Origin: Candidatus Obscuribacterales bacterium | GTDB lineage: Bacteria > Cyanobacteriota > Vampirovibrionia > Obscuribacterales > Obscuribacteraceae | NCBI GenBank assembly: GCA_019637435.1 | Contig: JAHBVO010000003.1 | Location: 868,001-932,000 of the forward strand | Direction: 5' to 3' | DNA: 64,000 nucleotides | Part shown: positions 34,306-44,022 of the stretch, in pieces | How positions within the stretch are numbered: the stretch's first letter is position 1 | Layout of the letters: the number at the start of each line of letters is the position of its first letter | Made by a program: the position numbers and the translations under genes | Notes under the pieces: model-generated | Seen by the model: only the letters and a program-made list of their open reading frames with translations | What the model was told of the DNA's origin: nothing | Databases searched by the model: none

Positions 34306-36540
34306 TTAGACCGTCCTGAGCGGAATTTGTTTATCAGAACCGTTAGTGAGCTTTTCAAGATTGCTCAGGAACGCACGAACCTCTTGTTCGCGGCGGTCAT
34401 GCGCTACTTGCTGCGAGTCGCTTTCATGCTGGGCGTCGCTGTGAGACGCCTTGAGAATTGACCAGGAGCGCTGCAGGCTGTTTGCCATCGGCAGGTTGCC
34501 CATGAGCGAAAACAGATTGATAAAATTCTGAATGACCGACATGTTTGCTTCGATCAACGCGAGGTCGGCCGGATTGAACGAACCGCTGTGAACTCTTCCT
34601 GCAATTGCCGTCGCCATGCTCAGTGCCTGGGATACGATTGAATCGAGATTTGCTTTTTGTGGAACATTAGCAATCGTTTGAGTAACCGATCCGTCTTTGG
34701 AAACGAAGGTGCCATCACGGTAGAGCACGGAACCATCGGCGAAGTAAACATCGTTTTTCGCATTGATTTTTGTGCCGTCCGGCAATTCGACGTTGCCTGA
34801 GTCGGCTATTTTGGCGCCGTTATCGAAGGTCACGACTCCATCTTTGCGCACGAAGTCGTCGGTCTTCATGTCGAAGTTAGCGCTGTCCAGATCGATTGAA
34901 GTTTTCTTTCCATCGGTCTCGGTTACGAGTTCTCCGGTCTTCTGATCGAATGAAACTTTTCTGCTCGGATCATCGACTGTATAGCCCTTGTCTGTGAGGA
35001 TAGCCACAGTGTTCGTCTGCGGCTCGCCACTCTCGTTGGGTTTGTTCGGAGCCGTAGCGATTACTTTGTTGGTACCATCGACGATTCGAACCTCTTGACC
35101 GTCACTGAATTTGAGCGTTTCGCCGTTCTCGAGTGCTTGCAACAGATGTCTGACTATTTGCGCTTTGGGACCGAGCGTTTTCATCAGTCGCAATTTTTGT
35201 TCGTCCGATAGCTCCTTCACCGAATTGTCTTTCGAATCGAGGATGTACATTTTTCCCTGGGGCGAACGCAAGAGTTCTTGCCCGTTTCCGAGATCCATGT
35301 GAACCTCGACACCATCTTTCGAGTATTTGAATTCGATGATTTTGTTCAGATCGGGATGGACCAATGCTGCGCCATTTTTCAGAGCTATGAATGCCGGTTT
35401 GTCTTCAGGCAACTCGATACCACGCGCTTTGAGCTTGGCGAGAGCGTCTGCAACCGTATCAGTCGTAGTCTCGTGCAGTAGAGTCATGGTTTCATAGTAC
35501 TGAACAGAATCAGTTTTTCCTGCGATCAACAATGTCTGTTCGCCGCGTTTTTGAATTAGAGTGCGACCGTCAGATGAGAATTCGCCTGCCTGAAAACCAA
35601 GCCCGGCGCCGTTCAAGCGATAAATGGCTTGACCGTCTTTCATCATGGTGCGACTGCCGTCAGGGTTGGCAAATAACTGGGTTTGATTGCCTTTGTTTGA
35701 ATCCCCGATGATTGCAGTCAGACGCCGATCCCCGGTGCCCTCGATTCGAACCGCTTTGAGAGGGTCGCTGTAAACTAATTTGCCGTTTTCAACTCTGAGT
35801 TGCGGTTGAAATTCGGGTGGGACTGTTTTCAAAAACGGATCGGAGTCTGGGCGCGAAACTTTCGGTTGACGGTTTTCGTTCGCCATTTCACCTGGTGTCG
35901 TATGTGGTGCGCTTGGTTTGGAAGTCTCTGGTTTCGCTGCTGCAGCTTCTGTTGGTTTCACGCCTGTCGAAGAGGCATTATCTGAGCCGCCAATTGCGCC
36001 GAAGATAAACTCGGTCGCGCTGATCAATGCATCGGGAATATAACCGCTGGCGTCCGTAGGTTTAGTGCTTGCATTATCGGTTTTCACTGCGTCTGGTCCG
36101 GTTGCGTTTATTTTCGCTGCGCCCGTCGGTCCCTCTTGAGCCTTTTCCGCAGTTTTGTTTTCGCTTGACGATTTTGCCGTTTCCGAACTGCCCTGTGCCA
36201 GTTTTGCAATTGCAGATGTTGCTTGCAGTGGAAGGGTCACGAGGTTGGATAGAGTTGCCGTATTTGTCCAATTTTCGGCCAGAGTTTTAGTAAGTTGGTT
36301 GAGGTCTGAGTCGGATGCCTTCGTAGCCTTCTTTTCGAGTTCTCCCCAATTGGAGGTAAGTTTGGCTGTCTGGGAGCCAGATTTCTTCGCGTCAAAATGT
36401 GAGTCAACTGTTGAGTCGAGCACTTCAATCACCGAATAATTTTTCCGCCACGCAAGAGTATCTACACGCCGCAAATAATTGTTGGACACCCAGGCGAAAA
36501 ATTTTTTGTCCGGCGTTACAAACCGGGGAAACGGCGGCAT
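34306..36540 (-). CDS. large protein of unknown function, Ala/Ser/Thr-rich with YD-like strand repeats
   Basis: A protein of about 744 residues I do not recognise. Residues about 90-230 are low-complexity (Ala, Ser, Thr, Lys, Pro). The middle (about 260-600) has repeated short units of type DGSRTMMKDGQAIYRLNG and DGTKINAKNDVYFADG, probably beta-rich. The C-terminal 150 residues are helical (QALSMATAIAGRVHSGSF and onward). There is no clear signal peptide. The start is uncertain: ATG 36540 is used; the frame is open to 36609 and would then overlap the divergent AmrS gene at 36601. Possibly a lineage-specific scaffold or surface protein. Confidence 0.65.
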   Translation of the reverse strand: MPPFPRFVTPDKKFFAWVSNNYLRRVDTLAWRKNYSVIEVLDSTVDSHFDAKKSGSQTAKLTSNWGELEKKATKASDSDLNQLTKTLAENWTNTATLSNLVTLPLQATSAIAKLAQGSSETAKSSSENKTAEKAQEGPTGAAKINATGPDAVKTDNASTKPTDASGYIPDALISATEFIFGAIGGSDNASSTGVKPTEAAAAKPETSKPSAPHTTPGEMANENRQPKVSRPDSDPFLKTVPPEFQPQLRVENGKLVYSDPLKAVRIEGTGDRRLTAIIGDSNKGNQTQLFANPDGSRTMMKDGQAIYRLNGAGLGFQAGEFSSDGRTLIQKRGEQTLLIAGKTDSVQYYETMTLLHETTTDTVADALAKLKARGIELPEDKPAFIALKNGAALVHPDLNKIIEFKYSKDGVEVHMDLGNGQELLRSPQGKMYILDSKDNSVKELSDEQKLRLMKTLGPKAQIVRHLLQALENGETLKFSDGQEVRIVDGTNKVIATAPNKPNESGEPQTNTVAILTDKGYTVDDPSRKVSFDQKTGELVTETDGKKTSIDLDSANFDMKTDDFVRKDGVVTFDNGAKIADSGNVELPDGTKINAKNDVYFADGSVLYRDGTFVSKDGSVTQTIANVPQKANLDSIVSQALSMATAIAGRVHSGSFNPADLALIEANMSVIQNFINLFSLMGNLPMANSLQRSWSILKASHSDAQHESDSQQVAHDRREQEVRAFLSNLEKLTNGSDKQIPLRTV

Positions 36541-36600
36541 CGCGGATATACTGAAAATTAGAAGGAAGGTTGTTTTAGATTGCAGTGTAGAGTAAGCGAT

Positions 36601-37764
36601 ATGAGCCAAAATGACGAGCGCTCGAACCTGGCTGGTGAAAGCGTTTCAGCAAAAGATATTTCGAAACTTGTTGATCCGCAGGATCTTCCGTTCACCGTGG
36701 CGGGAAAATACTTTCATGTACTTGAGGATGGCAGGCTGCACTGTGATCTCTGCCCGCGCGCTTGTGTTCTCAAAGATGGGGATCGCGGATTTTGCTTTAT
36801 CCGTCAAAACGTCGACGGACATATGTATTTGACGAGCTATGGACGTTCGACCGGATTCTGCGTTGATCCTATCGAGAAGAAACCGTTGAATCATTTTCTG
36901 CCGGGAACGAGCATCCTTTCCTTTGGTACTGCGGGTTGCAACCTTGGATGCCGTTTTTGTCAAAACTGGGACATCAGTAAGTCGAGAGAGATTGAACGAT
37001 TGAGCGAAAAAGCTACGCCTGAAAATATCGCTCTAGCGGCTCAGCGACTGGGTTGTCGCAGTGTTGCGTTTACTTACAACGACCCTGTAATTTGGGCAGA
37101 GTATGCGATTGATACGGCTAAAGCCTGTCATGAACTTGGTTTGAAGGCTGTAGCCGTGACTGCAGGTTACATAACCGATGAGGCGCGCCCTGAGTTTTAC
37201 TCAGTCATGGATGCTGCAAATGTGGATCTAAAAGCGTTCACCGAACGCTTCTATGAAAAGCTCACGCTGTCTCAGCTCGAGCCTGTGCTGAAGACTCTCA
37301 AGTGGCTCAAGCACGAGAGCGATGTCTGGTTTGAGATTACCAATCTGGTGATTCCGGAGGAGAATGATTCAAGTGAAGAGTTCAAGGCAATGTGCGATTG
37401 GATCGTGACAAATCTCGGAGATGAAGTTCCACTTCACTTCACCGCATTTCATCCGGATTTCAAACTCACCCACCGCGAGGCTACGCCGCCGAAAACGCTT
37501 TTGCGTGCGCGTGAGATTGCCGTCGCCGCTGGTATCAAATATGTTTATGTCGGCAATGTGGACGATACCAAACATCAGAGTACATATTGTCCGTCTTGCG
37601 GAGAAATGGTGGTTGAACGAAACTGGTATGAGCTTGGCAAGTTCAGAATAAAAAATGGCAAGTGTGAAAAGTGTAAAACCGATATTGCCGGTCTCTTCGA
37701 GAATGAGCGCGGAAACTGGGGAAGGCGCCGATTGCCACTGTCCTTTGGTGGACCGGCGCGCTGA
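36601..37764 (+). CDS. amrS: AmmeMemoRadiSam-type radical SAM enzyme (PflA-like)
   Basis: A 387-residue radical SAM protein. The N-terminus carries a Cys-rich section (CDLCPRACVLKDGDRGFCFI). The iron-sulfur cluster motif CNLGCRFC places the three ligands at Cys113, Cys117 and Cys120. The C-terminus has two Cys pairs (CPSCG and CEKC) likely binding zinc. This matches AmrS of the AmmeMemoRadiSam set, related to pyruvate formate-lyase activase. The Memo and AMMECR1 partners are not next to it. The reaction is unknown. ATG 36601 is used; an upstream TTG at 36580 is in frame. Confidence 0.88.
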   Translation: MSQNDERSNLAGESVSAKDISKLVDPQDLPFTVAGKYFHVLEDGRLHCDLCPRACVLKDGDRGFCFIRQNVDGHMYLTSYGRSTGFCVDPIEKKPLNHFLPGTSILSFGTAGCNLGCRFCQNWDISKSREIERLSEKATPENIALAAQRLGCRSVAFTYNDPVIWAEYAIDTAKACHELGLKAVAVTAGYITDEARPEFYSVMDAANVDLKAFTERFYEKLTLSQLEPVLKTLKWLKHESDVWFEITNLVIPEENDSSEEFKAMCDWIVTNLGDEVPLHFTAFHPDFKLTHREATPPKTLLRAREIAVAAGIKYVYVGNVDDTKHQSTYCPSCGEMVVERNWYELGKFRIKNGKCEKCKTDIAGLFENERGNWGRRRLPLSFGGPAR

Positions 37765-37827
37765 TTTTACTATGACTGGGGGAAGACAGGGCCTACAATG
37801 GTGATACGTCGCTTTCGAGGTTCGGCT

Positions 37828-38184
37828 ATGAAGTCTTTGGGTTTAGTTGCGTTATTCGTGGCAGGCAGCCTCAGTTTCGGTTTCTGCTCTGATGTGGATG
37901 CGTCGGACCTATGCCAGTCGACTTTGATTGCACAGGCTGCTGACACTGAAGCGGCTGGCACCGGCGAAGTCTCGACCGATGCTCCGCACCTCGCCACTCC
38001 GGCTGCTAGCGAGGGAGAGGGTGAAAAGTATTCGGGGTTCAGGCAATTCCTTGAAGACCAGCAGAATGCCCATGACAAGCTGATTGTCGATCGTTTTTTA
38101 CTCGGAGTCGCTGTGATTTTTGCTTGTATTGCCGCAGCCTTGTTGTTCAGCTTGCCGCCGAAACCCCGTGAGCAAAAGGAATGA
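37828..38184 (+). CDS. small secreted/membrane protein
   Basis: A protein of 118 residues with an N-terminal signal sequence (MKSLGLVALFVAGSLSFGF) and a C-terminal membrane helix (about 85-108) ending in a short basic tail. The middle is acidic and Ala-rich with no known domain. It should be anchored with a short cytoplasmic end. GAGG lies seven bases before ATG 37828; ATG 37798 is in frame. It probably forms an operon with the small gene that follows. Confidence 0.65.
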   Translation: MKSLGLVALFVAGSLSFGFCSDVDASDLCQSTLIAQAADTEAAGTGEVSTDAPHLATPAASEGEGEKYSGFRQFLEDQQNAHDKLIVDRFLLGVAVIFACIAAALLFSLPPKPREQKE

Positions 38185-38213
38185 AGTAACTCGTGGTTGT
38201 GGAGAGCATAATC

Positions 38214-38375
38214 ATGTTTGTTATGGGTGCCATCTTCGTGTATGGAGGCGCTGCTTTGACGTACAACGCCTTTGACGATGCTAAGAACGTCCTGGAAAGT
38301 TGCATATTCGGACTCGGCATTGTAACCGTTGGCATGACACTGATGGTCTGGGCGTTCACTGGTCCTCCAGGCTGA
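38214..38375 (+). CDS. small membrane protein, 53 residues
   Basis: A very small protein with two hydrophobic helices (MFVMGAIFVYGGAALTYNAF and SCIFGLGIVTVGMTLMVWAF) joined by a short hydrophilic turn. GGAGAG (38201-38206) lies seven bases before ATG 38214; a GTG at 38193 is also in frame. It starts 29 bases after the previous gene. Function unknown. Confidence 0.6.
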   Translation: MFVMGAIFVYGGAALTYNAFDDAKNVLESCIFGLGIVTVGMTLMVWAFTGPPG

Positions 38376-38439
38376 TGATAAACTATGACCTTCTCGCGTC
38401 GTGCAGGCGACGTCCAGGCTTAAGAGGAGGAATGTTTCG

Positions 38440-39237
38440 ATGGTCGTGATGAACAGTCAGAAGGGCGCACTTGCGTTGATGGCGGCAGTTGCTTTTGCCA
38501 TTGGTGTGGCGTTTCCAGTAAACGCGGAAGAGAGTGGTAGCGCAGCGGCTGGCTCGCAATCGGGCGCCGCGAAGGACGCCAAAGAGACCAAGGAAACGAA
38601 ATCCGCGGACGACGCCAAGGACAAGAAGGGCGCAAAGAAGAGTAAAACCGAAAAAGAAGACAACAGCACAGTTACGTTGCAAGAGAAACCAGGCGTAGGA
38701 GTCGGTCGCGAGGGCAACTGGAAAAAGCATGCACAGGGCGCTCCGTCGTTGAAGACCGCTCGTAAGAAAGTCGAAGACAATCCGAAGAGCGCTGACGCTC
38801 ACAACGATCTTGGGTGGGCACTTCGCCAGAACGGTAAGCTGGAAGAGGCTGAGAAAGAATTGCGCCAGGCTTTGCAGCTCGATGACACAATCGCATACGG
38901 TCACTCGAACTTAAGCGTTGTACTGCTCGACACGAGTCGCGTGGGGGACGCTGTCAAAGAAGGCGAGCGGGCTGTAGCAATTGATGGAACCTCGCCAATC
39001 TACAGAGTCGTGTATGGCAACGCTCTTTCTGCCGACGGTAAGCTCGACGAAGCGATTGCGCAATACAACGAAGCAATCAAGCTTCGCGCTGACTATGAAA
39101 ACGCGCTCTACAACCTTGGTCGCGTTCTTCACATGAAGGGTAAAAACGCTGAGGCTACAGCTGTTCTGAGTCAAGCACTCAAGCTCGATCCTAACGATCG
39201 TCGCGTCATGGACTTGATGGACAAGCTCGTTCAGTAA
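38440..39237 (+). CDS. secreted TPR protein
   Basis: A protein of 265 residues. A signal peptide (ALMAAVAFAIGVAFPVNAEE) is followed by a Lys/Glu/Asp/Ala-rich stretch to about 75 and then four TPR-type repeats (DAHNDLGWALRQNGKLEEAE is the first). It is probably periplasmic and binds partners through the TPR groove. AGAGGAGG lies about ten bases before ATG 38440. It resembles the TPR lipoprotein at 49723 but lacks a lipobox. Confidence 0.8.
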   Translation: MVVMNSQKGALALMAAVAFAIGVAFPVNAEESGSAAAGSQSGAAKDAKETKETKSADDAKDKKGAKKSKTEKEDNSTVTLQEKPGVGVGREGNWKKHAQGAPSLKTARKKVEDNPKSADAHNDLGWALRQNGKLEEAEKELRQALQLDDTIAYGHSNLSVVLLDTSRVGDAVKEGERAVAIDGTSPIYRVVYGNALSADGKLDEAIAQYNEAIKLRADYENALYNLGRVLHMKGKNAEATAVLSQALKLDPNDRRVMDLMDKLVQ

Positions 39238-39402
39238 CCGCGACTGTCTGGAGTTGGAAACCTGTCTCACGGGAAGCTTAAAAGCTTCGTGAGCGTGAAA
39301 TATTTTGCGTTTTGGTGATTGCCAAGAGGATGGGTTAAGAGTATATTCGTCTCTGTTGTGTTTTCGCGAGATAATCGCCCCCTTACCATTGCAGGTGCAA
39401 AT

Positions 39403-39843
39403 ATGCCAAATACCAGACTGCGTTTTGCGCGGATTTCTCTGTCCGTTATGCTCGTGGCGTCGCTCACAGGACTGAATTTCGTTCATAATCCTGCGTTCGC
39501 GCAGAAGGAAACAAATGACGGTGTCACAGTGCAAAAGAATTCCGATGGATCTGTGGAAGCGTATGATGCGGGTGGCTCCGAAGAGCTGAGCGATGATGGT
39601 GGCGCCGGTGGTGCAGTACCTAATGATGGACGCGTTCATTATCGACCCGGTACATCTCCATATCAGAAGAAATTTTCTGATGGGACGACTGTGCGTAGAA
39701 ACTCTGACGGGTCCATTGAAACCTGGGACGAAGGCGAAACTCAGCACATCAGTGGTGGCGGTGGCAGTGCGCACCGACGAACGGCGAAGAAGTCGACGAA
39801 AACCGTCACCAAGAAAAAGACGACTGCCGTGAAGAAGAAGTAA
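39403..39843 (+). CDS. secreted protein with NSDGS-type repeats and Lys-rich tail
   Basis: A protein of about 146 residues. It has a signal peptide (SVMLVASLTGLNFVHNPAFA) and two matching units (VTVQKNSDGSVEAYDAGG and TTVRRNSDGSIETWDEGE) separated by a Gly-rich stretch. The tail is basic (TKTVTKKKTTAVKKK). Function unknown. ATG 39403 has no clear ribosome binding site; the frame is open to 39319. A terminator hairpin follows. Confidence 0.65.
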   Translation: MPNTRLRFARISLSVMLVASLTGLNFVHNPAFAQKETNDGVTVQKNSDGSVEAYDAGGSEELSDDGGAGGAVPNDGRVHYRPGTSPYQKKFSDGTTVRRNSDGSIETWDEGETQHISGGGGSAHRRTAKKSTKTVTKKKTTAVKKK

Positions 39844-39850
39844 AATTGAA

Positions 39851-39875
39851 ACAGGGGCGCTCAACACGCCCCTGT
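39851..39875. terminator. bidirectional terminator hairpin between convergent genes
   Basis: A perfect nine-pair stem (ACAGGGGCG with CGCCCCTGT) has a seven-base loop. Leftward it is followed by TTTCAATTTT, so it suits the minus strand best, but it sits between two gene ends and may serve both. Confidence 0.75.
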
Positions 39876-39906
39876 CCCTCATGTAGCCCGAGTGTGCCCC
39901 AATTTT

Positions 39907-42576
39907 TTAGTGCATTGGGGTGATGAAAATCACTTCTGACAGACGGGTCAAACCTGATAGTTTGTCGACGGCAATCATGCCGGTGACAGTGAACTTGGTT
40001 CCCTGAGCATTGAATGAAGAGACGTTCTCCAGCCCGGCTTTCTTCAGAAGCGCGAGGATCGCTTTTGATTCGCTGGAAACGGTCACTTTGACGAATACCT
40101 TGCCGTCTTTGATTGTCAAACCGGTAATGTGTCCGTTGTTCTTCTTCAATGCCTCCTGAATGCCGACAAGACGGGGGTCTAGTTTCGCCGAGGGGGCGAA
40201 TTCTTCAACCTTCATCTCCGGTTTTGCTTTTGCGTCATCAGCTTCCTTGTCGACTGCGAGGCTGTTGGCTGCAATGTTGCTGCTCTTCTTGTAGGCGTGC
40301 GCTTCCTGGCTTGGAGCGAGTTGAAGTTTGCGCGCCTGTCCCCAGCTCGACTGGCTCAGGGAGCCGCGAACGGAACCCGCTCCTGGTCCACCCAGGTAAG
40401 CCGCATCCGCGGAGGCGTGAGAACCAGCGCCAGCTGCGCCATAGTATGCGGTTTTACCCGGTGCGAAGTTGAAACGTGCACCGCCGCCTCCAGCCCGACT
40501 TGCTATTATTGGTGCTGCTGGCATCGAACTCATCGATTTACCGAACACACCTTCACGACTTACGCCATCAGGCATTTCTACTGGAACCACCTGAAGAGTC
40601 GGCTTGCCGCCTTTGGTGACGTATTGCTCTTCGACCGCGACGAACGACGTGTACTGTGTCATGATGTGGTGTTCCAGCGCTGTCGCAACGATCTCGTCTT
40701 TGATTTCTTTATTGGGCTTTCCGCTCTGTGCGCCGAACCAGTCTTCGGACATAAGCCGGTCTACTTTCGCGCGTGCCCAGATCGATGCGATACCAGGATT
40801 GGTGGCATTTAGCTCAGGCAGCACGAGATTGATTGTCTGCTTGTATGGTTGTCCGGCGCGCATTCCTGATAAGGTTGCGGTCGCCTTTCCACCGTTTATA
40901 TACTTCCCTTTGATATAGAGCGGCTTTTGCGCCCAGACATCCGAGACGTCTTTTGGAAAGACTTCTTTCGTGTCCACGCCTGTGATGCTCACTTTTACAT
41001 CAGTAAGTACAGGTGAAGAAATTCGGTCGTAGAATTTCTTTCCGACGACGCCAGGTTCCGAATTAAGTAACACGAATTCGGACTCACCGCCGCCCTCCCT
41101 GGCGATTCCGTCTATGAGGAAACGGTTGACGCTGTTACCTGTGCCAAACGGAAACCATCTTGATGCACCGCGGTGTTTCTTGACCAGACCAAGAATTTCC
41201 ATATCATTGCCGACATATCCGTCGGTCATGAAGGTGACTATTCGCAATCTGTTTTTGTCAGCCGGTTGATTAAAAACCGCCTCGACAGCCGGTCCCATCC
41301 AGGTACCGCCGTTGGCTTGCAATCCTTCGATGAATCGTTTTGCTTCTGAGCGTGTTTGCTCGGAATTTGCGCGCGGACGTTCGAACAAATTGGTATTTCT
41401 GTTGTTGAACGAAATGATTTGGAAGGAATCGTTTGGATTCATGTGCTCGACAATGTATGTCAAGGTCTCTTTTGCCTTCTCCAACGGCTTGCCGGATTGG
41501 GACCCGGAGCAGTCAATTAAAAATATCATCTCCTTGGGTGCCACCGTTTCCGGTGTCACTCTCTTGGGCGGGACGAGCATCATTGTGAAGTATCCGGCCT
41601 TATCAGTTTTTGATTTCTTGTAAGTCAGGTAGCCACTCTTGATGTCTTCGCCGGCGACATCCCACTTTAAAACGAAGTCTTTGTTTGGGATTGTGTTTTT
41701 GTCGACCAAGGTGACAGTTGCGTTTTGATCGGATTGATTGGAAACGCTTACTTCGTGAAGCGCTGATTTAATGTTGCTGATTGGTACGCCGCCGTTGATG
41801 TTGACGCTGATTGAAATGTCGTGGCCGGCTCTGGTTCCCTCTGGTGTCACTGGTGGTGTTATGCGCGACGCGTCGGGAACCTCCGTTGTGTCGTGCGACC
41901 AGCCCGTGCCTTGCTTGCCGATTGCCGGTCCGGGATTGAATCTCGGTCCAACCACGGTGGGAAACGCGAATGTATATTTGCCATCCTCATACGGTAGAAG
42001 GTCGATGTACTGAATAGTTATCTCGACTTCTTTTCCAGGTTCGATATTTGCGACCGATTGAGTAAAAATATTCGGTCGTTCTTGATCAAGCAAGGAAGCT
42101 ACATTGCCGCGAGCTTTGGCAGCTTCGTAAATCTGTTTCGCCTCTTCTTTCTTCTTGATAGTGCCGTGGATGGTGCGCTGTCCCACTTTCATTACCATGT
42201 CATCGACAGCACCGGTGTCGGATAGCGGGAAGGTGTAGACCGCTTCGATTTTTTCTTTATATGGATTGTGAAACGTCTGTTTAACTGTCACTCTTGAAAC
42301 ATAGCCGGAAACATTCGCAGTAACGCTTGTGTGTTTCAGAGGGCACTGTCCGAGTTCTTTGCCACTCGATGCCATCGCGGTGAGCTGCCCGGAGCCCTGT
42401 CCTTTGAACGTATCTTGATTCGACTCTTGTTTTGCTCCGGGGCTTGCTACCGCAATTTTTGTGCTGCCCTGTGCCCAAGTCGCCGGGCTTAGAGTACCCG
42501 ATAGAAGGATAGACAACATCCCGCCGGAGGCGAGCAACCGTCGAGCCGTCGTCGTGTCGCCATTTAAAATTGCCAT
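39907..42576 (-). CDS. secreted VIT and von Willebrand factor A domain protein
   Basis: An 889-residue protein. A signal peptide (near residues 15-36, ending TWAQG) is followed by a VIT domain (about 75-200; VTANVSGYVSRVTVKQTFHN). Then comes a vWA domain with an intact metal-ion site motif (LIDCSGSQSG). The C-terminal 250 residues include Ala/Gly/Ser-rich stretches and a last domain of unknown type. This is the inter-alpha-trypsin-inhibitor heavy chain layout, common in envelope proteins that bind ligands through a metal ion. Target unknown. Confidence 0.88.
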   Translation of the reverse strand: MAILNGDTTTARRLLASGGMLSILLSGTLSPATWAQGSTKIAVASPGAKQESNQDTFKGQGSGQLTAMASSGKELGQCPLKHTSVTANVSGYVSRVTVKQTFHNPYKEKIEAVYTFPLSDTGAVDDMVMKVGQRTIHGTIKKKEEAKQIYEAAKARGNVASLLDQERPNIFTQSVANIEPGKEVEITIQYIDLLPYEDGKYTFAFPTVVGPRFNPGPAIGKQGTGWSHDTTEVPDASRITPPVTPEGTRAGHDISISVNINGGVPISNIKSALHEVSVSNQSDQNATVTLVDKNTIPNKDFVLKWDVAGEDIKSGYLTYKKSKTDKAGYFTMMLVPPKRVTPETVAPKEMIFLIDCSGSQSGKPLEKAKETLTYIVEHMNPNDSFQIISFNNRNTNLFERPRANSEQTRSEAKRFIEGLQANGGTWMGPAVEAVFNQPADKNRLRIVTFMTDGYVGNDMEILGLVKKHRGASRWFPFGTGNSVNRFLIDGIAREGGGESEFVLLNSEPGVVGKKFYDRISSPVLTDVKVSITGVDTKEVFPKDVSDVWAQKPLYIKGKYINGGKATATLSGMRAGQPYKQTINLVLPELNATNPGIASIWARAKVDRLMSEDWFGAQSGKPNKEIKDEIVATALEHHIMTQYTSFVAVEEQYVTKGGKPTLQVVPVEMPDGVSREGVFGKSMSSMPAAPIIASRAGGGGARFNFAPGKTAYYGAAGAGSHASADAAYLGGPGAGSVRGSLSQSSWGQARKLQLAPSQEAHAYKKSSNIAANSLAVDKEADDAKAKPEMKVEEFAPSAKLDPRLVGIQEALKKNNGHITGLTIKDGKVFVKVTVSSESKAILALLKKAGLENVSSFNAQGTKFTVTGMIAVDKLSGLTRLSEVIFITPMH

Positions 42577-42757
42577 AGTTTGTACCTCAAACTTTTACGC
42601 GCAGATGCCTGCGACTTCTAATAAAAGCCTACAGAGGTGGATGGCAATGCAACACAGGGTGATCCCTAGGGCGACGTTGGGTGGGTCACTGGAAAAGGAC
42701 CCAACTCTTTTCAAGTTCCGTACGTGGCAACCCTGAGATCTAGGAGTTCTGGTTCAA

Positions 42758-43708
42758 CTATTGTCGCCCAAGTCGCAGCGCCACAATCTTGAAGCGCTGT
42801 TTCTCGCGGTCGAAAACGGGCTTGCCTTCTACCCCGGCGCCCCAGATTAATGCGCTGTCGTAGCCATTGTGAATGATATGGATTGTTCCAGGTGCGTCTT
42901 GCCAGTCTTCTGGCATTTTGTTTCGCCACTGATTTGCATTGGTGAAGGAAACAGTTGGGTCGGTCGTAATTTTTATACGCACTGAATGTGGTGGCGTCGC
43001 CGTTTCTACCTGATTGGGTTTAAACGGGGATGACTGGTTTTGACGAGGTTGTTCCAGGGGCGTCGATCCTGCCGTGCTAGCCGCTTTTTCGGTGAACGCC
43101 GCATATGGACTGGTCATGGGAGAACCGGTCTGTACAACTCTCGTACCGCCAGGCAACTCCTTTTGCTGAGAAAGAACCGCTTGCAGTTGTTTATCATCGG
43201 TGGAGTTCTGGTGCGGGTTTCGAGTATTCGAAACAGATTGACTCGGCGCGTTTGAAAGCGTTTTTTGATTCGCCTGTTGAACTATAGATTTCAGGGAGTT
43301 GTTTGCTGTGGCGCCTGCGAAGAGATCTTCTTCGGAAACTTTTTCGCCGCTGGTTGACGGTCCTTTAAAGATAGGATTGTCCGCGTAAGGATTTTCGGCT
43401 ACCAGCTGTCCCAGCCGAGCAGCTAGGCGCGCCGATTCCGAGCGAGTTAACGCAAGCGGGTCTCTTTGAGAACGGGATCGCATTCGATGCGAAAGAACTT
43501 TTTTCAAGTCTTTTGCGACCAGGTCGATCTCTTGAAGCATGATGTCATCTGCCTTTTGCGCGGCAATGACTGCTTCTCTCATATCTTTCAGGGCGACTAG
43601 TTGCAGTATTCTGAAATTTTTCGATGCGCAAGACGCCGGATCTGTCGTTGAAGATATCGACAGGGACAGCATTGTGGCGATCAGCGTATATGTTTTTAGT
43701 CTGGACAT
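42758..43708 (-). CDS. secreted protein of unknown function
   Basis: A protein of 316 residues with a signal peptide (TYTLIATMLSLSIS, cleavage near CASKN). The mature chain starts helical (LVALKDMREAVIAAQKADDI), then has a Gln/Ser/Pro-rich middle. The last 80 residues look like a compact domain (SVRIKITTDPTVSFTNANQW, ending IVALRLGRQ). No family recognised. The start is ATG 43708, directly after an in-frame TTG. Confidence 0.6.
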   Translation of the reverse strand: MSRLKTYTLIATMLSLSISSTTDPASCASKNFRILQLVALKDMREAVIAAQKADDIMLQEIDLVAKDLKKVLSHRMRSRSQRDPLALTRSESARLAARLGQLVAENPYADNPIFKGPSTSGEKVSEEDLFAGATANNSLKSIVQQANQKTLSNAPSQSVSNTRNPHQNSTDDKQLQAVLSQQKELPGGTRVVQTGSPMTSPYAAFTEKAASTAGSTPLEQPRQNQSSPFKPNQVETATPPHSVRIKITTDPTVSFTNANQWRNKMPEDWQDAPGTIHIIHNGYDSALIWGAGVEGKPVFDREKQRFKIVALRLGRQ

Positions 43709-43776
43709 CAAAAGAGCACCGCGTGTGTCTAGTGTACGGTGCTCTCGATGTTTGGTGTGATGTTCGGAATTAAAAA

Positions 43777-44022
43777 CTAATGTGCGCGGACCTTACCCTC
43801 TTCGAGGTCTTCAATCCAGTTGTGAGGCACTTCTACTCGGTCTGTGCCTTCCATCAGAGCGCGTTCTTTCAGGTCCCAGAGATATTCAAAGAGACCAGCT
43901 CGTTCAAGCGTCCTGTGTGATGTATAAATCTTGTTGAGTCGCTCTTTCAGCGCGTTCACTTCTACTGAAACGAGTTTGCTGTCTTTTTCTTTGGCGGCAA
44001 GCGACGAATAAGAATTGCCCAT
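43777..44022 (-). CDS. small hypothetical protein, 81 residues
   Basis: A soluble, mostly helical protein (VEVNALKERLNKIYTSHRTL) rich in Glu, Lys and Leu. No domain is recognised. The start is supported by GGGGAGAG about seven bases before the ATG. It lies 68 bases upstream of the secreted protein in the same direction. Confidence 0.75.
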   Translation of the reverse strand: MGNSYSSLAAKEKDSKLVSVEVNALKERLNKIYTSHRTLERAGLFEYLWDLKERALMEGTDRVEVPHNWIEDLEEGKVRAH

